The translations under genes were made by a program, and so were the position numbers. From NCBI GenBank assembly GCA_012270545.1, contig JAAXID010000275.1, positions 1 through 36,383 of the forward strand: a DNA stretch of 36,383 nt. The letters run 5' to 3'. This document shows positions 22,825 to 31,551 of this stretch, in pieces. Each line of letters starts with the position of its first letter. Position 1 is the stretch's first letter. The DNA is from Anaerolineae bacterium. Its GTDB lineage: Bacteria > Chloroflexota > Anaerolineae > Aggregatilineales > Phototrophicaceae. Under the pieces are notes generated by a model. It was not told the DNA's origin, did no database searches, and saw only the letters and a list, made by a program, of their open reading frames with translations.

Positions 22825-23595
22825 ATGGATCGCCTTGACCTGACACAAGCGGCGTTGGAAGCGCTGCAACCCTCGGCTGTAAAGACGACTAAAACCATAA
22901 ATCAGGACGAAGCACGCAGCGTTCGCGGCAAGCTGCTCGGCGTTCTAATACGCAAGCGCCGCCTGGAAGCGGAACGCTCGCTGGCCGAATGCGCCATGTT
23001 CATGGGTGCCGAGCCGGCGCTGATCGAAGCTTGGGAGTACGGCGAAAGCGTGCCCTCTTTGCCGCAGCTGGAATTGCTGGCGCAGTTCCTCAACGGGCGC
23101 GAATCTCAGCCGGGCGGCAGCGCGCTTACTGAGGAGCGGGCAGCGCAAGATGAGTATATGCTTCTGCGGCGGCGTCTCATCGGGGCGCTGCTGCGAGCGG
23201 CGCGGGAATCGAGCGACAGGAGCGTGGAAGAATTGAGCGAATCCGCCGGGCTGAGAGCCGACCAGCTCACGGGCTTCGAATTTGGCGAGGAGAAGATTTC
23301 CGTCAGCGATCTGACGGCATTGGCTCAGGCGCTAAAGTTGGATGTAAGCTATTTCGCGCTATTTCCGCAGAACGTGCCCGAACAGTCGCGATCAAGCAAC
23401 TTACTGGAAAGGCCAGCCGAAATTGACTCCGGTTGGCGCGAGTTCGCCGCCGAAAGCGAGAACCTCCCATTCATTCGACTGGCGATGGCCTTCCAACATA
23501 TCGCGCGCGCTGACCTGCACCGAATCGCCGATGCGCTGTTCGCCATAATCCGGGCAAATGGAGATTCCAACGGTTGGTCCGGCTCCTCGTCTTGA
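22825..23595 (+). CDS. Tandem helix-turn-helix (XRE-type) domain protein
   Basis: Protein of 256 residues with two Cro/C1-type HTH units. Unit 1, about 34-92, has RGKLLGVLIRKRRLEAERSL, then GAEPALIEAWEYGESVPSLPQLELLAQFL. Unit 2, about 115-177, has RRRLIGALLRAARESSDRSV, then LRADQLTGFEFGEEKISVSDLTALAQALKL. A C-terminal region of about 70 residues is not recognised. Both units retain the x-Leu/Phe-E-x-G-E turn pattern. The function is probably DNA binding as a repeat pair; the target is unknown. The start is ATG 22825, though an in-frame TTG at 22813 is possible. The next gene, a membrane glycosyltransferase-like protein, begins 10 bases after its stop, so the two are probably co-transcribed. 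Confidence 0.78.
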   Translation: MDRLDLTQAALEALQPSAVKTTKTINQDEARSVRGKLLGVLIRKRRLEAERSLAECAMFMGAEPALIEAWEYGESVPSLPQLELLAQFLNGRESQPGGSALTEERAAQDEYMLLRRRLIGALLRAARESSDRSVEELSESAGLRADQLTGFEFGEEKISVSDLTALAQALKLDVSYFALFPQNVPEQSRSSNLLERPAEIDSGWREFAAESENLPFIRLAMAFQHIARADLHRIADALFAIIRANGDSNGWSGSSS

Positions 23596-23605
23596 AACAA
23601 CCGTG

Positions 23606-26008
23606 ATGACCAACACCACAGACCGATTTCATCACCTTCGTATTTTCTTGTTGCTGGTCACCTTCTGCCTAGGCATCTATATGCTGACGTACCGAGCGCT
23701 TATTCAGTCGGGCGATACGCGGCGCGCGCTCGACGCCGTCACCAGCTACGTTCGCTACGGCGACTGGCTCATGGACGAAACGAACTGGATCAAGCAGCCA
23801 TTTCGAATACGTAGCTCCTCAGCGCTTCCCCTGGGAGAATATCGCGTCGAAGAACGGCTCAATATTCTGCTCGCCAGCCCCCTGCTGAGGATCGCGGAAG
23901 CGCTCCCAGGCCTTGGCAACATTCATACAGTTTGGCTCTTCAATGTCATCATCACTGCGCTAACTGTCGGCCTCATCTACCTGATCCTGCGCGAGATGTC
24001 TTACACCGATACTGTCGCTGCAATCGTTGCGATCAGCGCCGGCCTGGGCACGAACCTGTGGGCTTACAGCCAGACATTTTTTCGCGAGCCCTTAACCGCT
24101 TTCTTCATCCTGGTGGCGCTGTTCGCCATACAACGCAGCCAGCGCTCTCGCCTCGGCGGCCGCGCAATTTGCTTCATCTTCGCGGCAATTGGCATGTTCC
24201 TCGCCTATGAAACCAAGCACTCGGCCGTCTTCGCCTTGCCTGCGGTTGCCATCTTCGCGCTGCCTGATCGGCATATTCAGCGCTCTCCAGCGTTGCGCAA
24301 GGCGCTCATCACCCTTATGGCTTTCGCGGCGCTGGTCATCTGCAGTCTGATGCTGCTCGTGCCCTTTCCGCCAACGGCGCGCGATCTCCTGCTTGGGTTC
24401 GGAATCCAGACGGACCAACTGGCGGCCGCTCTGCGTGCCTACATACTCAGCCCGGGCGCCAGCCTGTGGGCGACATCGCCACTGCTGCTCCTTGCCATTC
24501 CTGGCGGAGTCATTGCCTGGCGCCGTGGGGAGAAGCGACTCGTCGCGTCCGTGTGCCTGCTTTTCGCCGGCTATGCCCTTGGACATGCGCTGCTAACACG
24601 ATCTCACTGGTTTGGCGGGCTCAGCTGGCCGCCGCGCTTCCTGCTGCCTGCAGTTCCGGTCCTCATGTTGCTTACCGCGCCGATTGCCCATGTGATGTTG
24701 CAAGGGAGAGGCAGGCGGCTGCGAATTATCTGGGTGGCGCTGCTCTGTTACGGTATATGGATCCAGTTTGTGGGGGTATCGCTAAGCTTCGAGCGATACG
24801 GCGAGTCCTTGCCGCCCGATTCGAATGGTCTCGCAGAATGGGAACCGTCACTGACACAGCCGCGCTACTTCAGGTGGGTCGTTCTACCAAAGCGCTGGAG
24901 CGATCTCGGATTTGAGTTCCTCTCGGTGCGCGCCAATTTGCCGGTCTGGGGCGCGAGTTTCGCCCTTTTCTCAGCGCTGGTCGCCGCCGCCCTCGCCCAC
25001 AGTCTGCGCCATCCCCGCAATCGCTGGCGACATCTGGCGCCTTTGCTTGCGTTACTCAGCCTGCCGCTCATCTTACTCAACCTGATGTCCGCTCACGACA
25101 AGGATCCGCGGACGCAATCGGGCCAAAAGGCGCTACATGAAGCGCTTGATTATTTAGCGGCCAATGCGCGCGCCGACGATGTATTGCTGTTGCCAGGCGC
25201 CGACTATGCTGAATTCGTATTGAATCACATGGACGTCACCGCGCCCCGCCCAATTGTCCTAGATCGACCTCCCGCGCAAGCGGCCAGCGACAGGCAGCCG
25301 GCCGCGGTCCTATCCGAAAATCCCAATGACTGGTTTGAGGCTCAGAGCTTCAGAACCCTGCGGCATCTCACCGAAAGCCGAGACCGCCTCTGGGTCTTGG
25401 ATAACACCAGCCCCTTCTTGCGCTGGAGCTTCCGGCCGCTCGAACGGTATCTGGCGCAGCATTTTTATCCGCTGCGTGAAGTGAAGCTGCCGACGGCCGA
25501 CGAGACCGTACGTTTGCTGGAATACAGCACGCGCGGCGCGGCGCCCAATCCCCTGAGCCCTTTTGCCGGCGACATCGCCACTGATCTGCGATTCGGCCGC
25601 GATATTCGGCTGCTCAGTCTCGTCCTGCCAAACGGCCATATCTACCGAGCCGGAGAGACGATTGAACTCTCGCTTCTGTGGGCGGCGGACGCGCCGCTCG
25701 AGCAGGATTACACGATTGCCTGGTTCATCGCCGACGAGAGGTCGAACATGCCAATCATTCAGGGGCGGGATTCGGGACCGCAGGACAATTTCGCGCCGAC
25801 TTCTTCCTGGAAGCCGGGCTGGCCCATTTGGGACAATCGCGCGCTTCGCTTGCCAGAATACGCAAAGCCCGGCGATTATCAGATCTGGCTGCTGATGTAC
25901 CGCTACGACAGCGGCAGCAGTGATATCGTCAGACTTCCGGTCAGTGGAAAGACCGTAACTGAGGATGCCACCGCGGGCATTCTGCCCATTGCGCTTGTCA
26001 TCGAATGA
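23606..26008 (+). CDS. Polytopic membrane protein, GT-C glycosyltransferase-like, with soluble C-terminal domain
   Basis: Protein of 800 residues. The N-terminal half has about ten to eleven hydrophobic segments, beginning with residues 11-33. A first extracytoplasmic loop (SGDTRRALDAVTSYVRYGDW) recalls the acidic loop of GT-C/ArnT-PMT enzymes. From about residue 530 the chain is soluble and contains two regions, the last resembling a beta-sandwich (LSLLWAADAPLEQDYTIAWF). Such proteins probably transfer sugars from polyprenyl-phosphate donors outside the membrane, but the exact family is uncertain. ATG 23606 avoids a 38-base overlap with the HTH gene; the in-frame ATG at 23558 is the alternative. 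A decayed ABC exporter stub follows directly after the stop. Confidence 0.7.
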   Translation: MTNTTDRFHHLRIFLLLVTFCLGIYMLTYRALIQSGDTRRALDAVTSYVRYGDWLMDETNWIKQPFRIRSSSALPLGEYRVEERLNILLASPLLRIAEALPGLGNIHTVWLFNVIITALTVGLIYLILREMSYTDTVAAIVAISAGLGTNLWAYSQTFFREPLTAFFILVALFAIQRSQRSRLGGRAICFIFAAIGMFLAYETKHSAVFALPAVAIFALPDRHIQRSPALRKALITLMAFAALVICSLMLLVPFPPTARDLLLGFGIQTDQLAAALRAYILSPGASLWATSPLLLLAIPGGVIAWRRGEKRLVASVCLLFAGYALGHALLTRSHWFGGLSWPPRFLLPAVPVLMLLTAPIAHVMLQGRGRRLRIIWVALLCYGIWIQFVGVSLSFERYGESLPPDSNGLAEWEPSLTQPRYFRWVVLPKRWSDLGFEFLSVRANLPVWGASFALFSALVAAALAHSLRHPRNRWRHLAPLLALLSLPLILLNLMSAHDKDPRTQSGQKALHEALDYLAANARADDVLLLPGADYAEFVLNHMDVTAPRPIVLDRPPAQAASDRQPAAVLSENPNDWFEAQSFRTLRHLTESRDRLWVLDNTSPFLRWSFRPLERYLAQHFYPLREVKLPTADETVRLLEYSTRGAAPNPLSPFAGDIATDLRFGRDIRLLSLVLPNGHIYRAGETIELSLLWAADAPLEQDYTIAWFIADERSNMPIIQGRDSGPQDNFAPTSSWKPGWPIWDNRALRLPEYAKPGDYQIWLLMYRYDSGSSDIVRLPVSGKTVTEDATAGILPIALVIE

Positions 26009-26018
26009 CGTTTGCTGA

Positions 26019-26195
26019 TGCAGCGCTGACCGCATCATCGTATTACAAAATGGCGCGATCATTGAAGAAGGCAATCATGAGCAGCTAATGCGCGACCAAG
26101 GACACTACGCTGAACTCTATAATACTTATTTCCGGCATCAGTCGTTGAATTACATCGAGCGCGCCAAAGACATGTTCGCTGCGGAAGCGGACTGA
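26019..26195 (+). pseudogene. C-terminal remnant of an ABC exporter (MsbA/ABCB type)
   Basis: An open frame of 58 codons without its own start reads [20 protein letters not shown], then [11 protein letters not shown] and a short charged tail ending in TGA at 26193-26195. This is the end of a fused permease-ATPase exporter: the strand after the H-loop (DRIIVL-G-I-E-G-H), the 'Y..LY..YFRHQ' helix, and the C-terminus. Walker A, signature and Walker B, and the whole membrane domain are missing. An in-frame TGA stands at 26016-26018, just before the homology. The stub begins 10 bases after the preceding gene. A deletion or replacement that put the preceding genes where the exporter stood would explain it. 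Confidence 0.75.
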
Positions 26196-26341
26196 ACGGA
26201 CGAATTGTCCAGACTTCTGGCCGCATCCCGCGGCACTTTAGCAAAGTCGCAATATATGTTGAAGCAGAAGATTTGGCATTATACTTTCATGTGGCGCATT
26301 AGCCGCTTCGCGTAGAAAATCAATGAGAGTGTCTTGCGAAA
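26196..26341 (+). promoter_or_regulatory. Intergenic spacer before the large GT-C gene, weak promoter
   Basis: No gene is seen. TATACT (26280-26285) preceded by a TTGG is a possible extended -10 box, and no good -35 lies at the usual distance. No terminator hairpin is evident after the exporter remnant. Confidence 0.3.
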
Positions 26342-28879
26342 ATGCTGGCAAAACTCGCTCACCTTAAGGCAACAGCACGCCGCCTGTTCGAAGGTCTAGT
26401 GCTCGGCGTCGAGTGGGTCATCGCCGGCCTGCTTAAGATTTGGCGCTGGCTAAACTCGCTCGATATACCGCTCAGCCCCCTGCAATGGATTCTGCTTTTC
26501 TATCTGGCATTTGGGCTCATCTATGCTGTGGCGACGCCGGTCTTTGAGGCGAACGAAGAGCTTTGGCATTTTGGCTACATCGAACATCTGCGCAAGACTG
26601 GCAGCCTCCCTGCGCAGAGTTTATACCAGCGGCATACAATTTACCGGCACCATGGCAGCCAACCGCCACTATATTATGGTTTGATGGCGATTGCGTCAGC
26701 GCCTTTGAATATAGACGACTCAGAGGCGTACCGCCGCCTGAACCCTTACGTCGCCGCCAATCAACCCAGCGCCTTCGGAAACAAAAACTTGGTCGCCCAT
26801 GACGATTCACATTCTCTCTTTAATGGCACCGGCTTGGCCGTCTTTTCCATGCGAGTGCTCGGCCTTGCCTTTGGCGCGGGAACAATTGCTTTCGTTTACA
26901 GGATTGGCGAGCTGATTGCGCCACAGCGGCAAACCGTCGCCTTTGTGGCGGGGGCAGTAACAGGCCTGAATCCGATGTTCATCTTCGTCACCGCCTCGGT
27001 CAACAACGACGCGCTGGCGATGATCCTCAACGGCGCCCTGATTTGGCTGCTGCTGCGTACCTTGCGTGACGGCTTCTCTTTGCGCTATTCCCTTGCTCTT
27101 GCCTTGCTGTTTGCCACCTCAAGCCTGACGAAGCTGACTGGATTAGTGCTGCTGCCGGTCTTGCTGGGCGTCGCGCTCTTTGTTTTTCGGAAGACGCGAG
27201 ATCGACAAGGTCTTCTGATTTACTTGTATGTCTTGGCGCTGTTTTGGTTGCTCATCGCCGGCTGGTGGTACTTCCGCAACACGCAGTTGTATGGTGAGCC
27301 TTTCGGCATCATCACCATGGCTAATATCGCTGGTCCGCGCGATCTGACCTTCAACCTGGCCGATCTGTTCGCCGAGTATCAACAGTTTCGCATGTCTTTC
27401 TGGGGGCTGTTTGGCGCGCTCAATATTCAGGTGGCGAGCATTTTCTATCTGCTGCTGGATCTGATGACGTTTCTGAGCATAATTGGCTGCGTTTTCCTCG
27501 GGCTGCAACTGCTGGCGATAAGCGACTTCGCCTATGCGCGTTACGAGCTGGCGCACCTGCTGACGCTTGTGAGCACCCTCGTCCTTCTGTGGCTGGGCGT
27601 CTTGTACTGGAGCACGTTAACGCGCGCGGCCGAGGGGCGTATGCTCTTCCCGTTGATCGCCATTGTCAGTCCGCTGCTGGCGGTCGGCTTCGTCGAAATC
27701 GTCTGGTGGATAGTCTTTTCTTTGCGGCCGCCCAACCTGGAGTTCGTCCGCGCCGGCGACGCCGTGCCCAAAGAACTGCTGCACAGCACCATGCTTTGGC
27801 AGTTGAGATTTCTCGCCGTTGTGGCGCTCTTCGTTCCTTTCACGGTCATCGCCAGTCAATACAGTTCGCCACAACCGGTAGAGGCGCCGCCGGAGCGGGC
27901 TCGGCCGCTCTACGCGGAATTCGGCGATGTTGCGCTGATCGCTTACGAACGCGTCGACCGCCGTTATTCCAGCGGCGACACGGTGCGGCTCAAGCTCTAC
28001 TGGCAAGTGCTCAGGCAATCATCCGCCGACAACAGCATATTTCTCACTTTATTAGACGACCGCGGGCAAGAAATCGGTCAATATGTCACCTATCCGGGCG
28101 CCGGCAGTTTGCGCACCTCGCGCTGGCAAGCGGGCCTTATCTATCCTGACGAATACTTGATCAACATCAGCAGAGCCGCTTATGGGCGCTATCCTTTCGA
28201 TTTGCGCGTTGAATGGAAGGGCGGGCTGCGCTCGGCATCAATTCCCGCCACCAGTGCCGAAGGCGAAGAAATCGAGCCGGTTCTCCTGGATATCGGCGCG
28301 GTCGTCACGGCAAGATTCCAGCCGACCGCCTCCGGCTTTAGCGAGATTCCAGTGGATTCACAGCCGGTCTTCGATGGCACGATTCGCCTTGAATCATTCA
28401 AGCCCGATCTGGAGCTCAACGAGATCTCGCTGAACTGGAAAGCCGAATCGTCGCCGGAAGAGAATTACACAGTATTTGCCCACCTCGTGGACGCGGATGG
28501 AAACATTCTCAGCCAAGACGACAACTCGCCACGGCTGCCCACCAAATATTGGCGCTGGGGCGAGTCATTTACGACTTTTCATCGTTTTGACCCCGAATAC
28601 AGCATGCTCGATTACACAATCACCGTCGGACTATACGTTTACGATGGCCTCACCTACCCCAAGTTAGAGTACACCAAGACCGTTGAAGAAGAGGAAGAAG
28701 TCACGGAGCTTGTGCTCGATTCCTTTACGATTCCCTGGGACATCGCGGCGGAAGTGATCGCATTGACGGCGACGGCCGCCCCGCCTGACGAAGAAGCAAA
28801 CAGCGAATCAGCCGACCTGCGCGTCACGGATGAAACAGGGGAATCCGAGCCAGTTCAGGAGAGCGCTGCTGATCCCTAG
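26342..28879 (+). CDS. GT-C-type membrane glycosyltransferase-like protein with C-terminal beta domains
   Basis: Protein of 845 residues. An N-terminal amphipathic stretch is followed by a first membrane span (48-66) and the loop VFEANEELWHFGYIEHL (68-84). This has the 'E-x-N/D-E-x-x-H-F' pattern of GT-C proteins with an acidic catalytic loop (DUF2142/ArnT-like). About ten more spans follow to residue 515. The C-terminal 330 residues are soluble and contain two similar beta-rich repeats (GDTVRLKLYWQVL-QSSADNSIFLTLLD; LNEISLNWKAESSPEENYTVFAHLVD) and an acidic Ala/Glu-rich tail. The repeats resemble the C-terminal portion of the protein encoded at 23606, which ties the two together. Probable role: sugar transfer to cell-surface glycans from a lipid-linked donor. 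Substrate unknown. Confidence 0.72.
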   Translation: MLAKLAHLKATARRLFEGLVLGVEWVIAGLLKIWRWLNSLDIPLSPLQWILLFYLAFGLIYAVATPVFEANEELWHFGYIEHLRKTGSLPAQSLYQRHTIYRHHGSQPPLYYGLMAIASAPLNIDDSEAYRRLNPYVAANQPSAFGNKNLVAHDDSHSLFNGTGLAVFSMRVLGLAFGAGTIAFVYRIGELIAPQRQTVAFVAGAVTGLNPMFIFVTASVNNDALAMILNGALIWLLLRTLRDGFSLRYSLALALLFATSSLTKLTGLVLLPVLLGVALFVFRKTRDRQGLLIYLYVLALFWLLIAGWWYFRNTQLYGEPFGIITMANIAGPRDLTFNLADLFAEYQQFRMSFWGLFGALNIQVASIFYLLLDLMTFLSIIGCVFLGLQLLAISDFAYARYELAHLLTLVSTLVLLWLGVLYWSTLTRAAEGRMLFPLIAIVSPLLAVGFVEIVWWIVFSLRPPNLEFVRAGDAVPKELLHSTMLWQLRFLAVVALFVPFTVIASQYSSPQPVEAPPERARPLYAEFGDVALIAYERVDRRYSSGDTVRLKLYWQVLRQSSADNSIFLTLLDDRGQEIGQYVTYPGAGSLRTSRWQAGLIYPDEYLINISRAAYGRYPFDLRVEWKGGLRSASIPATSAEGEEIEPVLLDIGAVVTARFQPTASGFSEIPVDSQPVFDGTIRLESFKPDLELNEISLNWKAESSPEENYTVFAHLVDADGNILSQDDNSPRLPTKYWRWGESFTTFHRFDPEYSMLDYTITVGLYVYDGLTYPKLEYTKTVEEEEEVTELVLDSFTIPWDIAAEVIALTATAAPPDEEANSESADLRVTDETGESEPVQESAADP

Positions 28880-30825
28880 GCCTCGCGTCCTCCGAGATAG
28901 ATATCGACGCTCTGCCCTTTTGGATTGCCTTGCGCATCCAACACGTCAAGGTTTGAGATGCGCGGCTCATCCTTGCCCGCCCCCAGCCGGTAAAGCGCAA
29001 CCTTAAGCGTCGTCGCGCCGGCGTCCATCTCTATCGGTCCCCAGGTGAGCAAGCGGTCGCCATCGCACCAGTGACGCCCGTGCCAGAACGTGGCATCGAG
29101 CTGAGCAACCCTCTCGCCCGTTGCGTCATACAGCTGCGCGCTGAACTGATAATCCGCGCCGATCTGCTGGGCGGGAAGCCGCCACTCCAGGATCACGCTC
29201 TCATCTTCCAATCCATAACCGCTGAGGCGCAGGCCATTGGCGAAGCGTTCCGGCTCAATCGGCCGAATTCTTGCGCCCGACCAAGTCGGTGCTTCTTGCC
29301 ATTGGTAATGCACATAATCATCGCCGCCGCGCCTCGTCGGAAAGAACTCGGGGCTATCATTCCGATAAAATTCAGTCGCAAAGCCCGCTGGCGTGCCGGG
29401 CGCGATGACGACGGAGAAGGGGTGGGCTGGGAGAACGGCATAGCCATCGGCGACGATGGTGCGAACGCATGTCACCGCGTCCCAAAGCAGCGTATCCCAT
29501 AGCGCTACTTCATGATGCAAATTCCAAGACATGCCGCCCGCCACAACCAGCACATCTTCGACGCCCGACAGTTCAGCGCGCAAAGGGGTGAGTTTCGCCA
29601 AGGGCGTCGTGAATCCAGGATAGTCCACGTGCCGCTCTTCGACGAAGTTTAAAGCGGCGCTCCACTGCAGAACCTGCAGCGCAAGTATTAGGGCGAAAGC
29701 GAGCCACACGGCGTATTCCAGCGGACGCCAACGCGCGACCATCCGTAACAGCGAATCGCCGCCGTAACCGATCAGAATCGCAAAGGCCGGGATGGAAGGG
29801 ATGAAATAATGAATGTAGACGGGCGTCCATTCGACAATCAGTAACAAACCCGGCAGAAAAGCCCAAATGGACAGCAGGAAGGCGAAAGCGCGCGATCGTC
29901 TGTAAGCCGCGCGTAAGCCTATGAGCAAAGCTGGAAGCAAAACAAGGGAAAGTGCGTGTAATGGCGGATACCCGGCCGCAAGCTCAGCCGCCTGCTCGGG
30001 GGCCAGCCAAGATTCCAATCCAGCGCCGGCTGCGAGCCGCGCAAGCGCGCGGATTGAGGCCAAGCTGACTTCAGGTCCACGGGCCGCTGATCGCTCCAGC
30101 GCGTCGGAGATCCGCGTCGGATCAATCGCCAGCGTCTGCGAGAGCCCGAAGACGTACGGCAGGACGACAATCAGCGACAAAGAAATGCCGATGAAGAAAG
30201 CGCGTGGGTCGATACGCTTCCGCCCCGGCCAAACTACAATCGGAATAAAGATAAGCAGTGGCCAGGATGCGAAATGGAACTGAAAGCCGAAGAGCAAGAT
30301 CGGCATACTTAAGCATTGCGCCAGCAAGACCGAGCGCGTCCGCAGCCGGCCAGCGCGCGCTTCCTGGAAACCGTGAAGCAGAAGCAGCAAACCGAATAGG
30401 ATGACCGGCGTATGCAGCTCCTGCGCCCAGATTTTGCGGCTGAAGAGAACCGCCCAAGGATTGATGGCGTAGAGCAAGCCGGCGATCAAGGCGATGCGCC
30501 TCCCGCAATAGCGACGCGCAAGACACCATAGCAAGGCAACGCCAATCACATTCCATAACATGATGACGTGAATCACAAATGATGGGTTTGAAGACAGGGA
30601 GAAGGGAATCGCCAGCAAATACACGCTGACTGGCGGATTTGGGATGCCAGTCGATGACAGAACGCCGACCAGCGGAAAGCTCAGGCCATCGGCCAACTCC
30701 AAAGCCAAGGTCGCCAGCATCGCGTCATCATGGAAATATTCGACGACGTCGCTTCGTCCAAAGCGCAGGGCGGCAGCGATCAATACAACCAGCAGCAGGC
30801 TGGCCAAATCTCTCTGGCGCTTCAT
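28876..30825 (-). CDS. GT39/ArnT-like membrane glycosyltransferase
   Basis: Protein of 649 residues. The first helix (8-21) is followed by VEYFHDDAMLATLALELADG, with the Asp33-Asp34 pair expected for the catalytic loop of PMT/ArnT (GT39/GT83) enzymes. About eleven hydrophobic segments extend to residue about 390 (YRRSRAFAFLLSIWAFLPGLLLIVEW is typical). The final 260 residues are soluble and end in a beta-rich domain like those of the two other GT-C proteins nearby (VILEWRLPAQQIGADYQFSAQLYD). It likely uses polyprenyl-phosphate sugars. It lies 37 bases downstream of the HIT gene and probably shares its transcript. Its stop codon overlaps that of the opposing gene in a CTAG tetranucleotide. Confidence 0.78.
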   Translation of the reverse strand: MKRQRDLASLLLVVLIAAALRFGRSDVVEYFHDDAMLATLALELADGLSFPLVGVLSSTGIPNPPVSVYLLAIPFSLSSNPSFVIHVIMLWNVIGVALLWCLARRYCGRRIALIAGLLYAINPWAVLFSRKIWAQELHTPVILFGLLLLLHGFQEARAGRLRTRSVLLAQCLSMPILLFGFQFHFASWPLLIFIPIVVWPGRKRIDPRAFFIGISLSLIVVLPYVFGLSQTLAIDPTRISDALERSAARGPEVSLASIRALARLAAGAGLESWLAPEQAAELAAGYPPLHALSLVLLPALLIGLRAAYRRSRAFAFLLSIWAFLPGLLLIVEWTPVYIHYFIPSIPAFAILIGYGGDSLLRMVARWRPLEYAVWLAFALILALQVLQWSAALNFVEERHVDYPGFTTPLAKLTPLRAELSGVEDVLVVAGGMSWNLHHEVALWDTLLWDAVTCVRTIVADGYAVLPAHPFSVVIAPGTPAGFATEFYRNDSPEFFPTRRGGDDYVHYQWQEAPTWSGARIRPIEPERFANGLRLSGYGLEDESVILEWRLPAQQIGADYQFSAQLYDATGERVAQLDATFWHGRHWCDGDRLLTWGPIEMDAGATTLKVALYRLGAGKDEPRISNLDVLDAQGNPKGQSVDIYLGGREA

Positions 30826-30862
30826 GCTAAACGGGCGCAGAGCCCTATCCGCTCCAGCCGGC

Positions 30863-31408
30863 TCATGCGGAATATTCGGATGGACGCTGTCGAATGTCGA
30901 GGTCTTGCATCGGTCCGAAAAGTTGTTCCCAGGCTGCGCGCATCTGTTCCGATATGTTTGACAAGGTATCGGGTACGGTGCGCGTTCCGCCTATGCATTC
31001 CATGAAACTGTGATCGCCATTCCAGCGCGGCACGATATGCAAGTGAAAATGCGCCGCGATACCGGCGCCCGCGGCCGCGCCGATATTGGCGCCAATGTTG
31101 AAAGCCGGTGGATCGGCAATTTCGCGCAGTACACGCATCGTCTGATTTGTCATTTGCATCAGGTCCGCTAATGTGTCCGGGTTCAGATCTTCCGTTGATG
31201 GTACATGCTCATAGGGAATGACCATGCTGTGGCCGTAGGTGTAGGGATAACGATTGAGCGTGGCGAACGTATACGTTGAGCGGGCAATGACATGCTGCGC
31301 CAGATCGTCTTCCGACTGCCGGGCAAATTGACAGAATACGCATGAGTCAAAGCCCTTGTGCTTGCCCCTGATATATTCCATGCGCCATGGCGCCCAGATT
31401 TGATTCAT
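30863..31408 (-). CDS. HIT-family hydrolase/nucleotidyltransferase (Ap4A-type)
   Basis: Histidine-triad protein of 181 residues. The active site HFHLHIVPRW places the triad at His120, His122 and His124. The N-terminus WAPWRMEYI and a CVFC pair (Cys23, Cys26) are those of the bacterial HIT group related to Ap4A phosphorylase/hydrolase. The protein presumably cleaves or transfers nucleotides from dinucleoside polyphosphates or adenylylated side products; the exact substrate is not determined by sequence. I prefer ATG 31408, which starts the conserved MNQIWAPWR and has GAG at a sensible distance, over ATG 31414. It is the first gene of a probable two-gene minus-strand unit with the GT39-like gene. 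Confidence 0.9.
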   Translation of the reverse strand: MNQIWAPWRMEYIRGKHKGFDSCVFCQFARQSEDDLAQHVIARSTYTFATLNRYPYTYGHSMVIPYEHVPSTEDLNPDTLADLMQMTNQTMRVLREIADPPAFNIGANIGAAAGAGIAAHFHLHIVPRWNGDHSFMECIGGTRTVPDTLSNISEQMRAAWEQLFGPMQDLDIRQRPSEYSA

Positions 31409-31551
31409 GTACATCTCTTTTCACCATCACTCAATTCGGGGCGGAAACGATCGCAAACATGACCTGCATGACACATTCATCATGCCTACTGTTCGGCTGA
31501 ACAACTCTATTCTAGCGGCGTTGCCAAGTCTGATACAATGCGGAGCATCGA

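Noticed and set aside
25310-26074. 254-codon minus-strand frame at the end of the GT-C gene
   Set aside because: It lies opposite the soluble domain of a supported gene and across the exporter remnant; no family features.
26019-26195. A functional small gene rather than an exporter remnant
   Set aside because: No start codon precedes the homologous part, an in-frame TGA stands just before it, and the sequence is only the tail of a larger family.
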